Notes: generated from the letters alone by a model not told the origin. DNA of 64,000 nt from Lachnospiraceae bacterium (GCA_902362715.1 CABIXN010000004.1:273337-337336); one strand, 5' to 3'; numbered from the stretch's first letter, positions 43,446 to 53,618 are shown. Translations and numbers: made by a program.

Positions 43446-44738
43446 TTAAGATATTTTCAACTTAAATTTCTGTATTTCCTTCTCTGAACTGACCCGTTCA
43501 ATCCGGGCTCCCAAAGCCATAAACTTTTTCTCTAACGCTTCATAACCCCGTTCTATATAAAAAATATCATCTACAACTGTAATTCCCTCAGCTGACAGCC
43601 CTGCAATTACAAGAGCTGCGCCTGCTCTTAAATCCGGCGCACTGACGCGAGCACCAGTATATCTGTGGACTCCACTGATAATGGCAATATTGCTCTCCAC
43701 CTTTATAGCCGCCCCCATTTTTGTGAGTTCATCCACATACCGGAAACGATTTTCAAAAATACTCTCTGTAATTGTGCTGATTCCCTGGGAAATTCCCAGA
43801 ACAACCCCCATCTGAGGCTGCATATCTGTAGGGAAACCAGGATAAGGCAGTGTCGTAACCTGGGTGTGCTTTAACTGCTCAGGGGCAACGACTCTAACAT
43901 AATCATCCCCTTCTTCTACCCGGCAGCCAACCTCAAGAAGTTTGGCGGTAGTTGCCTCAAGATGTTTGGGAATTACATTCAGCACCGTTACATCTCCTCT
44001 AGTAGCAGCAGCGGCAAACATAAACGTTCCCGCCTCAATCTGATCAGGTATTATGGAATATTCTGTTTTATGTAACTTTTCCACGCCTTCAATGCGGATG
44101 ACATCTGTACCCGCACCGCGGATATTAGCGCCCATACAATTCAAAAAGTTTGCCACATCTACAACATGAGGCTCCTTTGCCGCATTCTCTATGACAGTTT
44201 TTCCCTCTGCCATGGCAGCAGCCATCATAATATTAATGGTAGCTCCTACGGAAACCTTATCCAGATAAATATGACTTCCCCGCAGATTCTCAGCTTTCAC
44301 CGAAATCAATCCTCCGCGGATTTCCACTTCTGCACCCAGAGCCCGGAAACCTTTCTGATGCAGATCAATGGGTCTGCTTCCAATATCACAGCCCCCCGGA
44401 AGCGCAACCTCAGCCTTCTTATATTTTCCAAGTAATGCCCCCAGCAGATAATAGGAAGCTCTGATTTTTTTTATAAATTCATTATCAACGCTTATGTCAT
44501 GGATAAAAGAGCCATTGATCTTCACCGAGTGCTCACCGGTTCTCTCAACCTTTGCCCCAATCTCCTGAATGGCCTGAAGCAGTACATTGATATCTCTTAC
44601 ATTTGGCAGGTTATCTATTACAACAGTTTCATCCGTCATAACAGCAGCGGCCAAAATAGGCAGAGCCGCATTTTTTGCGCCGCCGATTTCAACTTTACCG
44701 TTTAACGGGATTCCACCCTTTATTACATATTGATCCAT
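43446..44738 (-). CDS. murA: UDP-N-acetylglucosamine 1-carboxyvinyltransferase
   Basis: 430 residues. The first committed step of peptidoglycan synthesis: it moves enolpyruvate from PEP to UDP-GlcNAc. GGAKNAALPILAAAVM (about 19-34) with the catalytic Lys, and the active-site Cys in LPGGCDIGSRPIDLH (near 115) are visible; Cys rather than Asp predicts fosfomycin sensitivity by this mechanism. PYPGFPTDMQPQ near 300 is the conserved loop. It stands alone, with two candidate promoters upstream. Confidence 0.97.
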   Translation of the reverse strand: MDQYVIKGGIPLNGKVEIGGAKNAALPILAAAVMTDETVVIDNLPNVRDINVLLQAIQEIGAKVERTGEHSVKINGSFIHDISVDNEFIKKIRASYYLLGALLGKYKKAEVALPGGCDIGSRPIDLHQKGFRALGAEVEIRGGLISVKAENLRGSHIYLDKVSVGATINIMMAAAMAEGKTVIENAAKEPHVVDVANFLNCMGANIRGAGTDVIRIEGVEKLHKTEYSIIPDQIEAGTFMFAAAATRGDVTVLNVIPKHLEATTAKLLEVGCRVEEGDDYVRVVAPEQLKHTQVTTLPYPGFPTDMQPQMGVVLGISQGISTITESIFENRFRYVDELTKMGAAIKVESNIAIISGVHRYTGARVSAPDLRAGAALVIAGLSAEGITVVDDIFYIERGYEALEKKFMALGARIERVSSEKEIQKFKLKIS

Positions 44739-44775
44739 ATCGCACCTCTATGCTGTCTATTTATAACAAGTTCTT

Positions 44776-44805
44776 ATTATAGTAACTTTTCATTCTCAAT
44801 GTCAA
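44776..44805 (-). promoter_or_regulatory. Proximal sigma-A promoter of murA
   Basis: Minus strand -35 TTGACA (44800-44805), 18-base spacer, -10 TATAAT (44776-44781). Start near 44769 leaves ~30 nt of leader. Confidence 0.8.
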
Positions 44806-44878
44806 TCATTTCAATTCATTATTTTCAGACAAGTTCAAACAACCAGTGTTTCAATCAGCCCAAAAAGATTCAAAATAT

Positions 44879-44906
44879 ATTATATCATAAATAAAATCCT
44901 TGTAAA
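44879..44906 (-). promoter_or_regulatory. Possible distal promoter of murA
   Basis: Minus strand TTTACA (44901-44906), 16-base spacer, TATAAT (44879-44884), about 100 bases upstream of the proximal promoter. Confidence 0.45.
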
Positions 44907-44993
44907 ATCAAAAAATATTAACTTTCCATTAACAGAATTTTACATAATTGACAAAAGTTCTCTTATTATATATATGCGAATCCCGTTATTTTG

Positions 44994-45497
44994 TTACTGT
45001 TCTTCAAGGGCACGGCGGACAGCCGAAACTGTATCTTCAATACCAAGCCCGTATTCATCCACAACAATATCGGCATACTTTTCATAAAGTAATGTCCGTT
45101 CCCGGTATAAATCTTTTAACGTCTGCCCTTTTTTTAAAACCACACCCCGGTTCCGAATATTCTTAAGCCTTTTTTCCAGGACAGAAAGAGACTGCTTTAA
45201 GTAAACCACCGTACCAATAGATTTTAAGTGTTCCATAGCCTCTTTGCCATATACCACACTTCCCCCGGTAGCCACAATCGAATGCTCCACCTGCAGGTTA
45301 CTGTTGACTCTGTTCTCCACCTCAATAAAACCCTGTGTCCCTTTTTCTGCAATAATTTCTTTCAGCAGCTTTCCCTCTTCCTTTTGAATTACCAGGTCGG
45401 CATCTATAAACTGATATCCCAGCACCTTTGCCAGAATCACTCCAATAGTACTCTTACCCACACCGGGCATTCCAATTAAAATTACATTTTTCAACAT
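44994..45497 (-). CDS. aroK: Shikimate kinase
   Basis: 167 residues. Walker A GMPGVGKST near 9-17, shikimate-binding Asp in FIDADLVIQ (about 31-39), Arg in GFIEVENRV, the GG motif ATGGSVVYG near 77 and the lid Arg in RNRGVVL near 115. It phosphorylates shikimate on the way to chorismate and aromatic amino acids. It is not in an aro cluster. A 25-codon aromatic-rich frame ends 15 bases before its start and may be a leader peptide. Confidence 0.94.
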   Translation of the reverse strand: MLKNVILIGMPGVGKSTIGVILAKVLGYQFIDADLVIQKEEGKLLKEIIAEKGTQGFIEVENRVNSNLQVEHSIVATGGSVVYGKEAMEHLKSIGTVVYLKQSLSVLEKRLKNIRNRGVVLKKGQTLKDLYRERTLLYEKYADIVVDEYGLGIEDTVSAVRRALEEQ

Positions 45498-45512
45498 TTT
45501 TCGCCTTTCTCA

Positions 45513-45590
45513 TTAGAGTTTCTTTATATTTTTTAATTTTCTTTTAGATTCCTTAAGATAGTTTTCATAGTTTTGCCACACTTCGTACAC
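45513..45590 (-). CDS. Possible aromatic-rich leader peptide upstream of aroK
   Basis: GTG start at 45590 with AGGAA seven bases upstream; stop TAA at 45513. In the first 11 codons the 25-residue peptide has three Tyr and one Trp (MYEVWQNYENY), then a basic tail (KESKRKLKNIKKL). Placement directly before shikimate kinase and this composition resemble a translation-sensing leader. An overlapping ATG frame at 45592 encodes a different 19-residue peptide, so the call is tentative. Confidence 0.3.
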   Translation of the reverse strand: MYEVWQNYENYLKESKRKLKNIKKL

Positions 45591-45708
45591 ATTTGATTCC
45601 TATAATAAAATCATCAAATACGAAATATCTCTTATTCATCTTTATTGAACCCCCCAATGTTCAATAAAAGATATAGATTAACATTTTCATAACTCAATCT
45701 CCCCAAGA

Positions 45709-45736
45709 AAAAGACAGCCCACCGGCTGTCTTTTTC
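45709..45736. terminator. Bidirectional terminator downstream of the lipoprotein gene
   Basis: AAAAAGACAGCC (45709-45720) pairs exactly with 45725-45736 around a 4-base loop, with U-runs on both strands. It isolates the pth-mfd-lipoprotein unit from aroK. A weak promoter for aroK (TTGAGT 45693-45698, 16 bases, TATATC 45671-45676) follows. Confidence 0.85.
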
Positions 45737-45744
45737 ATTTACTT

Positions 45745-46770
45745 TTATTCTTGAGTCTCAGTTTCATCTGAAACTACATTAAAAAGTTCTTTAAAAGCCA
45801 CTTTTTTCCACTGTGCTTTATTCACTTCTATCTTTACATCATTCCGAAAGCTTTCCAGCATTTCATTATAAAATTCTGTCTTTTTCTGGGCAAGCAGCTC
45901 TTCTTTCTTCGCTGCAGTCGCCTCTTTATCATGTTCGCTGTCAAGGCGGAGCACATAATACTTATCTTCTCCCTGAATCAGATCAGAGACTTCTCCTTCT
46001 TTCAGACTGTCTGCTTCTTCGATAACAGCATCATCCATACTCTCATCATCAGCCCCGTAAGAATATGTGGATGCTTCTAGATCATTGTCTTTAGCAGCCG
46101 CATCAAAGTCCTGTTTTGCCTTTTCTGCAATCTCTTCTGCCTTTTTAAGCTGCTGCTTTGACTCATCCTCACTGTATTCTACGTAATTCTGATCAGAATC
46201 CCGATAGCCTTTCACATCAAAGCTCAGATAACTGAATGTTCTCTGGGCCGCCTCTTTTTCCGTTACTGTTACATCGGCAGTATCCTGGATGGCTGTTTTC
46301 ATTTTGCTCTCCAGCAGGTAATAATAAAGCATCTGCTCCACATATTCCTGTTTTGCTCCGACCTGTTCTACTGCAGCTTTGGAATTGTCATCCATAAAAA
46401 GCTCTGCTGCTTTTTTAATTTCCGCCTTCTCATCTTCTGAAACTGAAACTTTATAAGTTTCTTTATTGGCATCCAGCAGACACCAGTTTTCCAGCATTTC
46501 CATAATAGTACTTTTTTGTGCTTCCTGCCGGGTTTTCCCTGAATCAGCACTGGATTCCTGCTGCCAGGCATCTTCACCAATATACGGAATGTAATACTGA
46601 TCATATAAAGCCTGCTGATATCTTGCCACAAAATTGGCAAATCCCATAGATACCTCTGTTCCATCTACTGTTACGGCTGCTGCCTGTGGATCTATACTTC
46701 CACAGCCGGTTAAAGATGCCGCAGTAAGTGCCCCTGCCATCATTAACGCCGCTATTCTTTTTATTTTCAT
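45745..46770 (-). CDS. SurA/PrsA-like peptidylprolyl isomerase lipoprotein
   Basis: 341 residues. A signal peptide ends in the lipobox LTGC (Cys at about residue 23), so the protein is membrane-anchored outside the cell. A SurA-N-like helical region (about 40-175) is followed by a region in parvulin position (about 215-300: LKEGEVSDLIQGEDKYYVLRLD matches the parvulin end). The parvulin core is weak, so chaperone function may outweigh isomerase activity. It helps fold exported proteins by analogy with PrsA. It is downstream of mfd in the same direction. Confidence 0.87.
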   Translation of the reverse strand: MKIKRIAALMMAGALTAASLTGCGSIDPQAAAVTVDGTEVSMGFANFVARYQQALYDQYYIPYIGEDAWQQESSADSGKTRQEAQKSTIMEMLENWCLLDANKETYKVSVSEDEKAEIKKAAELFMDDNSKAAVEQVGAKQEYVEQMLYYYLLESKMKTAIQDTADVTVTEKEAAQRTFSYLSFDVKGYRDSDQNYVEYSEDESKQQLKKAEEIAEKAKQDFDAAAKDNDLEASTYSYGADDESMDDAVIEEADSLKEGEVSDLIQGEDKYYVLRLDSEHDKEATAAKKEELLAQKKTEFYNEMLESFRNDVKIEVNKAQWKKVAFKELFNVVSDETETQE

Positions 46771-46826
46771 CTGATTCCTCCTGTAGCCTGTCTTCCTTTG
46801 TTTTTTACAGTATATCTTCTTTCCGC

Positions 46827-49800
46827 CTATCCTGCAATGTTTTCACTTATAACGATAGATTTCAAATCCGTTAGAATCTTTCCAATGATCGTTACCGCTT
46901 CCGGACTTCCCTTTTTCCTTTTGTAAGAAAGAATCGGAGCCTTGCTGTCAGCCCGAAACAGCAGATCAGGCTGATATTTTAAAACCAGTTCCGGAATTTT
47001 TGCCGGATCAATACAGGCTTTCTCATAAAAGCTAAATTGAATCTGAGTACCTGTTTCCTTGATCTCAGTAAGATATACTTCATGAGCCATGGCTTTTAAT
47101 TTTGCAATCAGCAATAGATTTTCCACACTCTTTGGAGGTTCCCCAAACCGGTCAATTAACTCATCAAGCATTTCCACGCTTTCATCCTCATTTTCTATGC
47201 ATGCAATCCGCTTATAAATATCCAGCTTCTGCCCCTCATTCTGAATATAAGAAGGCGGTATAAACGCATCCAGCTCCACGTCCATCACCGTATCAAATTC
47301 TTCCTGACTGCTTTCACCTTTCAGCGTTTTCACTGCCAGATTCAGCATTTTACAATACATATCATATCCCACAGCTTCCATATGTCCATGCTGCTGCTCC
47401 CCTAAAAGATTTCCTGCTCCCCTGATCTCCAAATCTTTCATTGCTATTTTAAATCCGCTGCCCAGCTCTGAAAACTCCCGGATGGCGGACAGCCGCTTCT
47501 CTGCAACTTCTCTGAGCATTTTATTCCTTCGATACATCAAAAATGCATAGGATGTACGGCTGGATCTGCCGATCCTTCCCCGGAGCTGATAAAGCTGGGA
47601 CAATCCCATATTGTCTGCGTCATGGATAATCATCGTGTTGGCATTTGAAATATCCAGTCCTGTCTCAATAATTGTCGTTGAGACCAGCACATCAATTTCA
47701 CCGTTAATAAAACGGTACATAATATCTTCCAGCTGCCGTTCATGCATCTGCCCGTGGGCAAATGCCACCGCTGCGTTTGGAACCAGTGCCGACAACCGGG
47801 CCGCCATATCCTCAATCTGGTTGACACGGTTAAACACATAATATACCTGGCCGTCTCTTGCCAGCTCCCTCAAAATCGCCTCTCTGACCATTTCTTCATC
47901 GTATTCCATCACATAAGTCTGCACCGGCATTCTGTCATTTGGCGGCTCTTCCAGCACACTCATATCCCGGATACCGATAAGACTCATATGTAAGGTTCTT
48001 GGAATTGGCGTCGCCGTCAGCGTCAATACATCAACATCCTGTTTCATCTGTTTGATTTTCTCTTTATGGGTCACCCCAAAACGCTGCTCTTCATCAATAA
48101 TCAGCAGTCCCAGATTTTTAAATTCCACATCTTTTGACAAAAGCCGGTGTGTTCCAATCACTACATCACACATCCCCCGCTTTAAATCCTGGATTGCCTG
48201 TCTTTGTTCTCCGGCGGTCTTAAATCTGCAGAGCAGATCTACCTGAACGGGAAAATCTTTCATCCTTTTTGCAAAGGTATTATAGTGCTGCTGAGCCAGA
48301 ATCGTCGTGGGAACCAGATATGCCACCTGTTTTCCATCCTGCACTGCCTTAAATGCCGCCCGTATAGCAACCTCCGTCTTCCCGTAACCTACATCACCAC
48401 AGATCAGCCGGTCCATAATTTTACGGCTCTCCATATCCTTTTTGACTGCCTCAATGGCGCTGAGCTGATCCTCTGTTTCTTCATATAGAAACATTTCCTC
48501 AAACTCCCGCTGCCAGACAGTATCCGGACTGTAGGCATATCCTTCCCGGTTCTGCCTGACCGCATACAGGTTTACCAGCTCCTGGGCAATTTCCCATACC
48601 GCACCTTTCACCTTTGACTTTGTCCTGACCCACTCCTGGCCCCCCAGCCGGTTCAGTTTTGGCTTCCTGGCATCGGAACCGGCATATTTTTGAATCAAAT
48701 CCAGCTGTGTGGCCAGAATATATAAATTCCCGCCCTTGGCATATTCAATTTTAATATAATCCTTTACTACTTTATTGATTTCTACTTTCTCTATTCCGCG
48801 GTAAATCCCAAGTCCATGATTCTCATGAACTACATAATCCCCAGTATTTAATTCAGAGAAGCTGTGAATTTTTTCCCCTTCATATTGACGGCGTTTTTTA
48901 CGCCTGGTCTTTTCGGCACCAAAAATATCCGTCTCCGTAAGCACTACAAACTTAACTTCCGGATACTCAAAGCCTCTGGCCAGCTTGCCGTACTGAACCA
49001 TAATCTCACCCTGAGCCAGAATGCGGTCCGTATCCTCACTGTAAAAGGCTCCGATATTTTCCTGCTGCAGATTCTCTGCCATCCTGGCAGCTCTTGTTCT
49101 GGACCCGCACAAAACAATCACCCGGTACTTTTGCTTCTGATAATTTTTCAGATCTTTCACTAGAAGCTCAAAGCTGCTGTTATATGTATTCACAGCTCTT
49201 ACCTGAAAGCGGCAGATATTTTGAAAAGAAATATTTTCCAAAGCAGCATCCAGCATAGAAAAAAATACCGAGCAGCAATTGCTGCATCTGGCAAAAATCT
49301 CTCCGGCTCCATACAAAACATCCAGCTGCCGGGCAAGAACATAACCTTTCTCCAGCCGATGACGCATACTCTCTGAAAACTCCTTTTCCAAAGCCTTTGC
49401 GCGCCCCTGGCATCTGACCGGCTCATCAATCAGCAGCAGCGGCTGCCGGCCATTCCCCACCGCCAAAAAGTAGTCTATAACGCTGACAGCCTCATCATAA
49501 AAATACGGCAGACATGTTTCTGCACCCGCAATGTTACTTAATTCCCCAAGCTGCTCTAACAGCATATCCGTATGTTCTTTTAGCCGAAAAGCTTCCTCTG
49601 TTTTCATCTCCTGGCGAAATCTCTCACAGAGAACATCCCGCTCTTCTTTTATTTTTCGTACGCCGATCTTCAGTGTCTCATCATCCAAAACCAGCTCCGT
49701 GGCCGGATAAATCCGGATTTCCTCCAGATTCTGCATAGATCTTTGACTGCCGGGTTCAAAGCTTCTGATAGAATCTATTTCATCTCCCCAGAACTCAATT

Positions 49801-50372
49801 CGGTAGGGAACCTCTTCCGTTAAAGGAAAAACATCCACAATACCTCCCCGCACAGCAAACTGACCGGGCTGTTCAGCTTGATAGCTACATTCATAGCCAT
49901 TTTGAACCAGTTTTAAACGCAGCTGTTCCAGATTCCACTCCTGACCGCTCTGCAGCCCCACTACCGCATCTTTTAACAGCTCCGGCTTGATTAGTTTTTC
50001 CAGCAGGGAATCTACAGTCGTAATAACTACCGGATATTCTTCTTCAAAAATTGCCTGATACGCCAGCATCCGGTCTCTAGTCAGCACATTCCCTCTGATA
50101 TCCGACTGGTAAAATAAAATATCTCTGGCCGGATAATAAACTGCCTTCCGGTTGTAAAAATGATATTCCGCCAGCAGCTCTCTGGCCCTCTGCTCACTGT
50201 AAGTAACAATTAATCTGCTGCTTTCATCCCTCTTTAACGCACTCATAATATGAGGCTTTAAAGGATCAATACATCCTGCCGCCAGGGCCGGCCCCTGATT
50301 ATGACAAACGTGTTCTTCCAGCAGCCTGTAACATTCCAGTTCTTGTAATGGTTGATAAAATCCCTCAAGCAT
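46827..50372 (-). CDS. mfd: Transcription-repair coupling factor Mfd
   Basis: 1181 residues, full length. An N-terminal UvrB-like module (FAVRGGIVDVFPL near 168) precedes the RNA polymerase-interacting domain (NTGDYVVHENHGLGIYRGIEK near 510). The RecG-like translocase has Walker A GDVGYGKTEVAIRAAF near 650, DEEQRFGV near 760, LTATPIPRTLH and the TRG region (DNMGLSQLYQLRGRIGRSSR). A C-terminal TRCF domain ends the protein. It removes stalled polymerase and recruits UvrA. Its start overlaps pth by 8 bases. Confidence 0.98.
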   Translation of the reverse strand: MLEGFYQPLQELECYRLLEEHVCHNQGPALAAGCIDPLKPHIMSALKRDESSRLIVTYSEQRARELLAEYHFYNRKAVYYPARDILFYQSDIRGNVLTRDRMLAYQAIFEEEYPVVITTVDSLLEKLIKPELLKDAVVGLQSGQEWNLEQLRLKLVQNGYECSYQAEQPGQFAVRGGIVDVFPLTEEVPYRIEFWGDEIDSIRSFEPGSQRSMQNLEEIRIYPATELVLDDETLKIGVRKIKEERDVLCERFRQEMKTEEAFRLKEHTDMLLEQLGELSNIAGAETCLPYFYDEAVSVIDYFLAVGNGRQPLLLIDEPVRCQGRAKALEKEFSESMRHRLEKGYVLARQLDVLYGAGEIFARCSNCCSVFFSMLDAALENISFQNICRFQVRAVNTYNSSFELLVKDLKNYQKQKYRVIVLCGSRTRAARMAENLQQENIGAFYSEDTDRILAQGEIMVQYGKLARGFEYPEVKFVVLTETDIFGAEKTRRKKRRQYEGEKIHSFSELNTGDYVVHENHGLGIYRGIEKVEINKVVKDYIKIEYAKGGNLYILATQLDLIQKYAGSDARKPKLNRLGGQEWVRTKSKVKGAVWEIAQELVNLYAVRQNREGYAYSPDTVWQREFEEMFLYEETEDQLSAIEAVKKDMESRKIMDRLICGDVGYGKTEVAIRAAFKAVQDGKQVAYLVPTTILAQQHYNTFAKRMKDFPVQVDLLCRFKTAGEQRQAIQDLKRGMCDVVIGTHRLLSKDVEFKNLGLLIIDEEQRFGVTHKEKIKQMKQDVDVLTLTATPIPRTLHMSLIGIRDMSVLEEPPNDRMPVQTYVMEYDEEMVREAILRELARDGQVYYVFNRVNQIEDMAARLSALVPNAAVAFAHGQMHERQLEDIMYRFINGEIDVLVSTTIIETGLDISNANTMIIHDADNMGLSQLYQLRGRIGRSSRTSYAFLMYRRNKMLREVAEKRLSAIREFSELGSGFKIAMKDLEIRGAGNLLGEQQHGHMEAVGYDMYCKMLNLAVKTLKGESSQEEFDTVMDVELDAFIPPSYIQNEGQKLDIYKRIACIENEDESVEMLDELIDRFGEPPKSVENLLLIAKLKAMAHEVYLTEIKETGTQIQFSFYEKACIDPAKIPELVLKYQPDLLFRADSKAPILSYKRKKGSPEAVTIIGKILTDLKSIVISENIAG

Positions 50373-50955
50373 CTTCCTGTTTCACCGTTTTCTTTCTATT
50401 ATATCGGTTCATCGCCTCATCCGTCTCACCCTGAACCATCAGCCCAAGCGCCTCCACAGCTTCCATTACCGCCTCATCCACAAGACAGCGTTCACCTGTT
50501 GAAAATCTGCTTAGTACGTAATCAGCCAGATCCCAGTCTGCAGGCTTTTGACCTACTCCAACTTTTATTCTGGAGAATTGATCCGATCCGGTTTTGGCAA
50601 TGATATCCTTTATTCCGTTGTGGCCTCCGGCGCTTCCTTTTCTGCGGATTCTTAAATTTCCGGGCTCCAGACTGATATCATCATAGATAATAATCATCTG
50701 ATCCGCCGGATCCAATTTATAAAACTTCATCAAAGGAGCGATACTGTCTCCCGAAAGATTCATAAAGGTCTGCGGCTTTACAAGCAGAACCTTCTGCCCC
50801 TCCATATAGCCGCTGCCACAATAAGCTTTTGATTTTTTTTCTGTTACATGTATATTATATCTGTCCGCTACAGCATCAATGACATCAAATCCAATATTAT
50901 GACGGGTTTTTTCATATTTAGCTGCAGGATTTCCAAGTCCGGCTATTAAATACAT
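50365..50955 (-). CDS. pth: Peptidyl-tRNA hydrolase
   Basis: 196 residues. MYLIAGLGNPAAKYEKTRHNIGFDVID contains the catalytic His (H19) and Asn9. VKPQTFMNLSGDS near 58-70 and IIIYDDISLEPGNLRIRRKGSAGGHNGIKDI near 88-118 carry the Asp and Asn of the active site. It releases peptides from drop-off peptidyl-tRNAs and is essential. The pth-mfd order is the conserved Firmicute pair. First gene of its unit. Confidence 0.97.
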   Translation of the reverse strand: MYLIAGLGNPAAKYEKTRHNIGFDVIDAVADRYNIHVTEKKSKAYCGSGYMEGQKVLLVKPQTFMNLSGDSIAPLMKFYKLDPADQMIIIYDDISLEPGNLRIRRKGSAGGHNGIKDIIAKTGSDQFSRIKVGVGQKPADWDLADYVLSRFSTGERCLVDEAVMEAVEALGLMVQGETDEAMNRYNRKKTVKQEDA

Positions 50956-51054
50956 TATTTCCCTTTCCTTTTCTTCTTAAAACATAACGCTTTTCTGGTT
51001 TCAGATTTTATTCTACCCAATTTTCCTGCGGATGTCATCTATTTTTCATAAGCA

Positions 51055-51096
51055 AAAGACCTGCGGCGCAATTCTTACGAATCGTGCCGCAGGCCT
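51055..51096 (-). terminator. GC-rich terminator of glgC-glgD
   Basis: A long stem CCTGCGGC...GCCGCAGG (arms about 51060-51074 and 51079-51094, one internal mismatch) is followed on the minus strand by TCTTTT. It lies ~80 bases after the glgD stop. Confidence 0.65.
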
Positions 51097-51176
51097 TCTG
51101 CCTGAATTATATAATAATCCAATACATTATAGAACAGTATCCAGCTTTCCTGGCCAATCCCCGCCGCGGATCATTC

Positions 51177-52295
51177 TTACATTATGTATCTTTCATTTCG
51201 CTCGTGTACAATTTTAACGCTGTCTTCCCCACTCAGATAGGTGTTAGCATGAATAGTATCATGGCTCTCCACAATACAGTTCTCAATATGTGTATTATCA
51301 CCAATATATACGTCATTCAGTATAATGGAATTTTTAATCACACAGTTTTTTCCCACAAATACCTGTTTGAATAAGACAGAATTCTCAACAGTACCATTCA
51401 CAATACAGCCGCTTGCAACTAAACTGTTGTGTACATCCGCGCCGATATTGTATTTCGCTGGTGCAAGATCATCAATTTTCGAATAAACTGCTGGTTCCTG
51501 TTTAAAGAAGAAGCTGCGTACCTTAGGATCCAGAAAATCCATATTGGTTCTGTAATAGTCGTCAACCGTAGCAATGTTGCTCCAGTAGCTGTCCATTTTG
51601 TATCCATAAATACGCTTCATGTTCTTGTAACGAATTAAAATATCATTTACAAAATCAAAGCGTTCTTCTTCCGCACATTTCTCCAGCATTTCAATGAGCT
51701 GCCGTCTTCTCAGTATGTATATACCTGTGGAAATCGTATTGGAGTTGGCAACCATAGGCTTTTCCTCAAATTCCACAATTCTGGATTCTTCATTCATACG
51801 GACCACGCCAAACCGGCTGACATCTGTTCCTACCGGCATGTCCTTGCATACAATGGTAATATCCGCCTTCTTTTCAATATGAAAATCCAGAACTTTATTA
51901 TAATCTATTTTATATACACAATCTCCCCCTGCAATTATGACATATGGCTCATGGCTGCGTTTCAGAAAATCAATATTCTGATAAATAGCATCTGCCGTCC
52001 CCCGATACCAGAAGCCATTATCTGCTGTCAATGTAGGCGTAAAGACATATAAGCCGCCCTGTTTACGTCCAAAATCCCACCATTTAGAAGAGCTTAAATG
52101 CTCATTCAAAGACCGCGAATTGTACTGGGTCAGCACCGCTACTCTCTGAATACGCGAGTTGCTCATATTACTGAGGGAAAAATCTATACAGCGGTAACTT
52201 CCTCCTACAGGCATAGCCGAAATCGCACGTTTATTTGATAATTCCTGCATTTTATTGTTATTGCCGCCTGCTAAAATAATTCCAAGAGCTTTCAT
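51177..52295 (-). CDS. glgD: GlgD, glucose-1-phosphate adenylyltransferase regulatory subunit
   Basis: 372 residues. The N-terminal nucleotidyltransferase-like fold is recognisable ([32 protein letters not shown]) but degenerate compared with GlgC, and the left-handed beta-helix C-terminus is present (NSVLFKQVFVGKNCVIKNSIILNDVYIG). In Clostridia and Bacilli GlgD pairs with GlgC to form the active heterotetramer. Its start overlaps the glgC stop by one base (TAATG). Confidence 0.95.
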   Translation of the reverse strand: MKALGIILAGGNNNKMQELSNKRAISAMPVGGSYRCIDFSLSNMSNSRIQRVAVLTQYNSRSLNEHLSSSKWWDFGRKQGGLYVFTPTLTADNGFWYRGTADAIYQNIDFLKRSHEPYVIIAGGDCVYKIDYNKVLDFHIEKKADITIVCKDMPVGTDVSRFGVVRMNEESRIVEFEEKPMVANSNTISTGIYILRRRQLIEMLEKCAEEERFDFVNDILIRYKNMKRIYGYKMDSYWSNIATVDDYYRTNMDFLDPKVRSFFFKQEPAVYSKIDDLAPAKYNIGADVHNSLVASGCIVNGTVENSVLFKQVFVGKNCVIKNSIILNDVYIGDNTHIENCIVESHDTIHANTYLSGEDSVKIVHERNERYIM

Positions 52296-53566
52296 TATCT
52301 GCCACCTGCCTTAATAATATATTCTCCGCCGTCTAGTAATCCTCCGGGATAATCCTCCGGTTCTGTTACACCGGCAATGGCTGTATTCTTTCCGATCTTT
52401 ACATTGGGCGGCACAACAGAATCCTCCCCGATGGTCACCAGGCCAAAGGAATATACGGATTCTTTTAATTTATTTGGCTTCTCTTCTCCAATGCCAAGTT
52501 CACAGCCGGAACCAATCTTACAATTCTCCGCTATAATAGCTTTATCTATCATTGTATGATCCCCGATCTTGGTATCCCCCATAATAATAGAGTCATGAAC
52601 CACACAGCCTTTTCCAATAGTAACATTAGAGCCGATCACAGAGTTTTTAACTTCTCCGTATATCTCTGTTCCCTCCCCAAGGATACAACGCTCCACCTTT
52701 GCCCCGGCTGCAATATACTGAGGTGCATTTACTTCTGTACGGGTATAAATCTTCCAATACTCTTCGTAAAGATTAAACTCTGGTATCAGATCAATTAATT
52801 CCATATTGGATTCCCAATAGGACCCCAATGTACCTACATCTTTCCAGTAACCATTATATTCATATGCAAATATACGATCGCCCTTTCCATGACAATACGG
52901 AATAATATGCTTTCCGAAATCACAGTCCTCCACATCTGCCATGGCGATCAGAGCTTCTCTTAAAACCTTCCATGTAAAAATATAAATACCCATGGAAGCA
53001 AGATTACTGCTTGGATTGGCAGGCTTTTCCTCAAATTCCCTGATCCGTTTCTCCTCATCTGTCACCACAATACCAAAACGGCTGGCTTCCTCCATGGGAA
53101 CCGGCATAACAGCAAGGGTGACATCCGCCTTATTTTCTTTATGGAAATCCAGCATCACCTCATAATCCATCTTATAAATATGGTCACCCGAAAGAATCAG
53201 CACATATTCCGGATCATAGCTATCAATATAGTTCATATTCTGATAAATGGCATTTGCAGTACCAGAATACCACTCACTGCATTCACTCTTCTCATAGGGC
53301 TGAAGTATGGTAACGCCTCCATGATTACGATCTAAATCCCAGGGAATTCCTATTCCAATATGTGTATTTAACCGTAACGGCTGATACTGTGTTAATACTC
53401 CCACCGTATCAATTCCGGAATTAATACAATTGCTCAATGGGAAATCAATAATTCTATATTTACCACCAAAAGCAACTGCCGGCTTTGCAACTTTTGATGT
53501 AAGTACCCCCAATCTGCTTCCCTGTCCCCCGGCCAGAAGCATAGCTATCATTTCCTTACGGATCAT
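52295..53566 (-). CDS. glgC: Glucose-1-phosphate adenylyltransferase (ADP-glucose pyrophosphorylase)
   Basis: 423 residues from ATG 53566, with AGAGGTGA eleven bases upstream; a longer frame to 53650 adds an unrelated 28-residue stretch that runs over the promoter. [44 protein letters not shown] is the catalytic N-terminus; [11 protein letters not shown] near 115 and GDHIYKMDY follow; the C-terminus is a left-handed beta-helix. It makes ADP-glucose, the glycogen precursor. Phosphoglucomutase at 31513 and the GH13 enzyme at 21150 belong to the same carbon-storage theme. Confidence 0.96.
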   Translation of the reverse strand: MIRKEMIAMLLAGGQGSRLGVLTSKVAKPAVAFGGKYRIIDFPLSNCINSGIDTVGVLTQYQPLRLNTHIGIGIPWDLDRNHGGVTILQPYEKSECSEWYSGTANAIYQNMNYIDSYDPEYVLILSGDHIYKMDYEVMLDFHKENKADVTLAVMPVPMEEASRFGIVVTDEEKRIREFEEKPANPSSNLASMGIYIFTWKVLREALIAMADVEDCDFGKHIIPYCHGKGDRIFAYEYNGYWKDVGTLGSYWESNMELIDLIPEFNLYEEYWKIYTRTEVNAPQYIAAGAKVERCILGEGTEIYGEVKNSVIGSNVTIGKGCVVHDSIIMGDTKIGDHTMIDKAIIAENCKIGSGCELGIGEEKPNKLKESVYSFGLVTIGEDSVVPPNVKIGKNTAIAGVTEPEDYPGGLLDGGEYIIKAGGR

Positions 53567-53609
53567 ATTGTTCACCTCTTGTTTCTTTTCATTAAAAAAT
53601 CTCATAAAT

Positions 53610-53618
53610 ATTATAACA
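53610..53618 (-). promoter_or_regulatory. Extended -10 promoter of glgC-glgD
   Basis: TGTTATAAT on the minus strand, -10 at 53610-53615 with TG extension; no clear -35. Start near 53603 gives a short leader to ATG 53566. Confidence 0.6.

Noticed and set aside
44948..44975. Plus-strand TTGACA with TATATG near the aroK end
   Set aside because: It would transcribe only antisense to aroK and nothing downstream fits; probably chance in AT-rich DNA.
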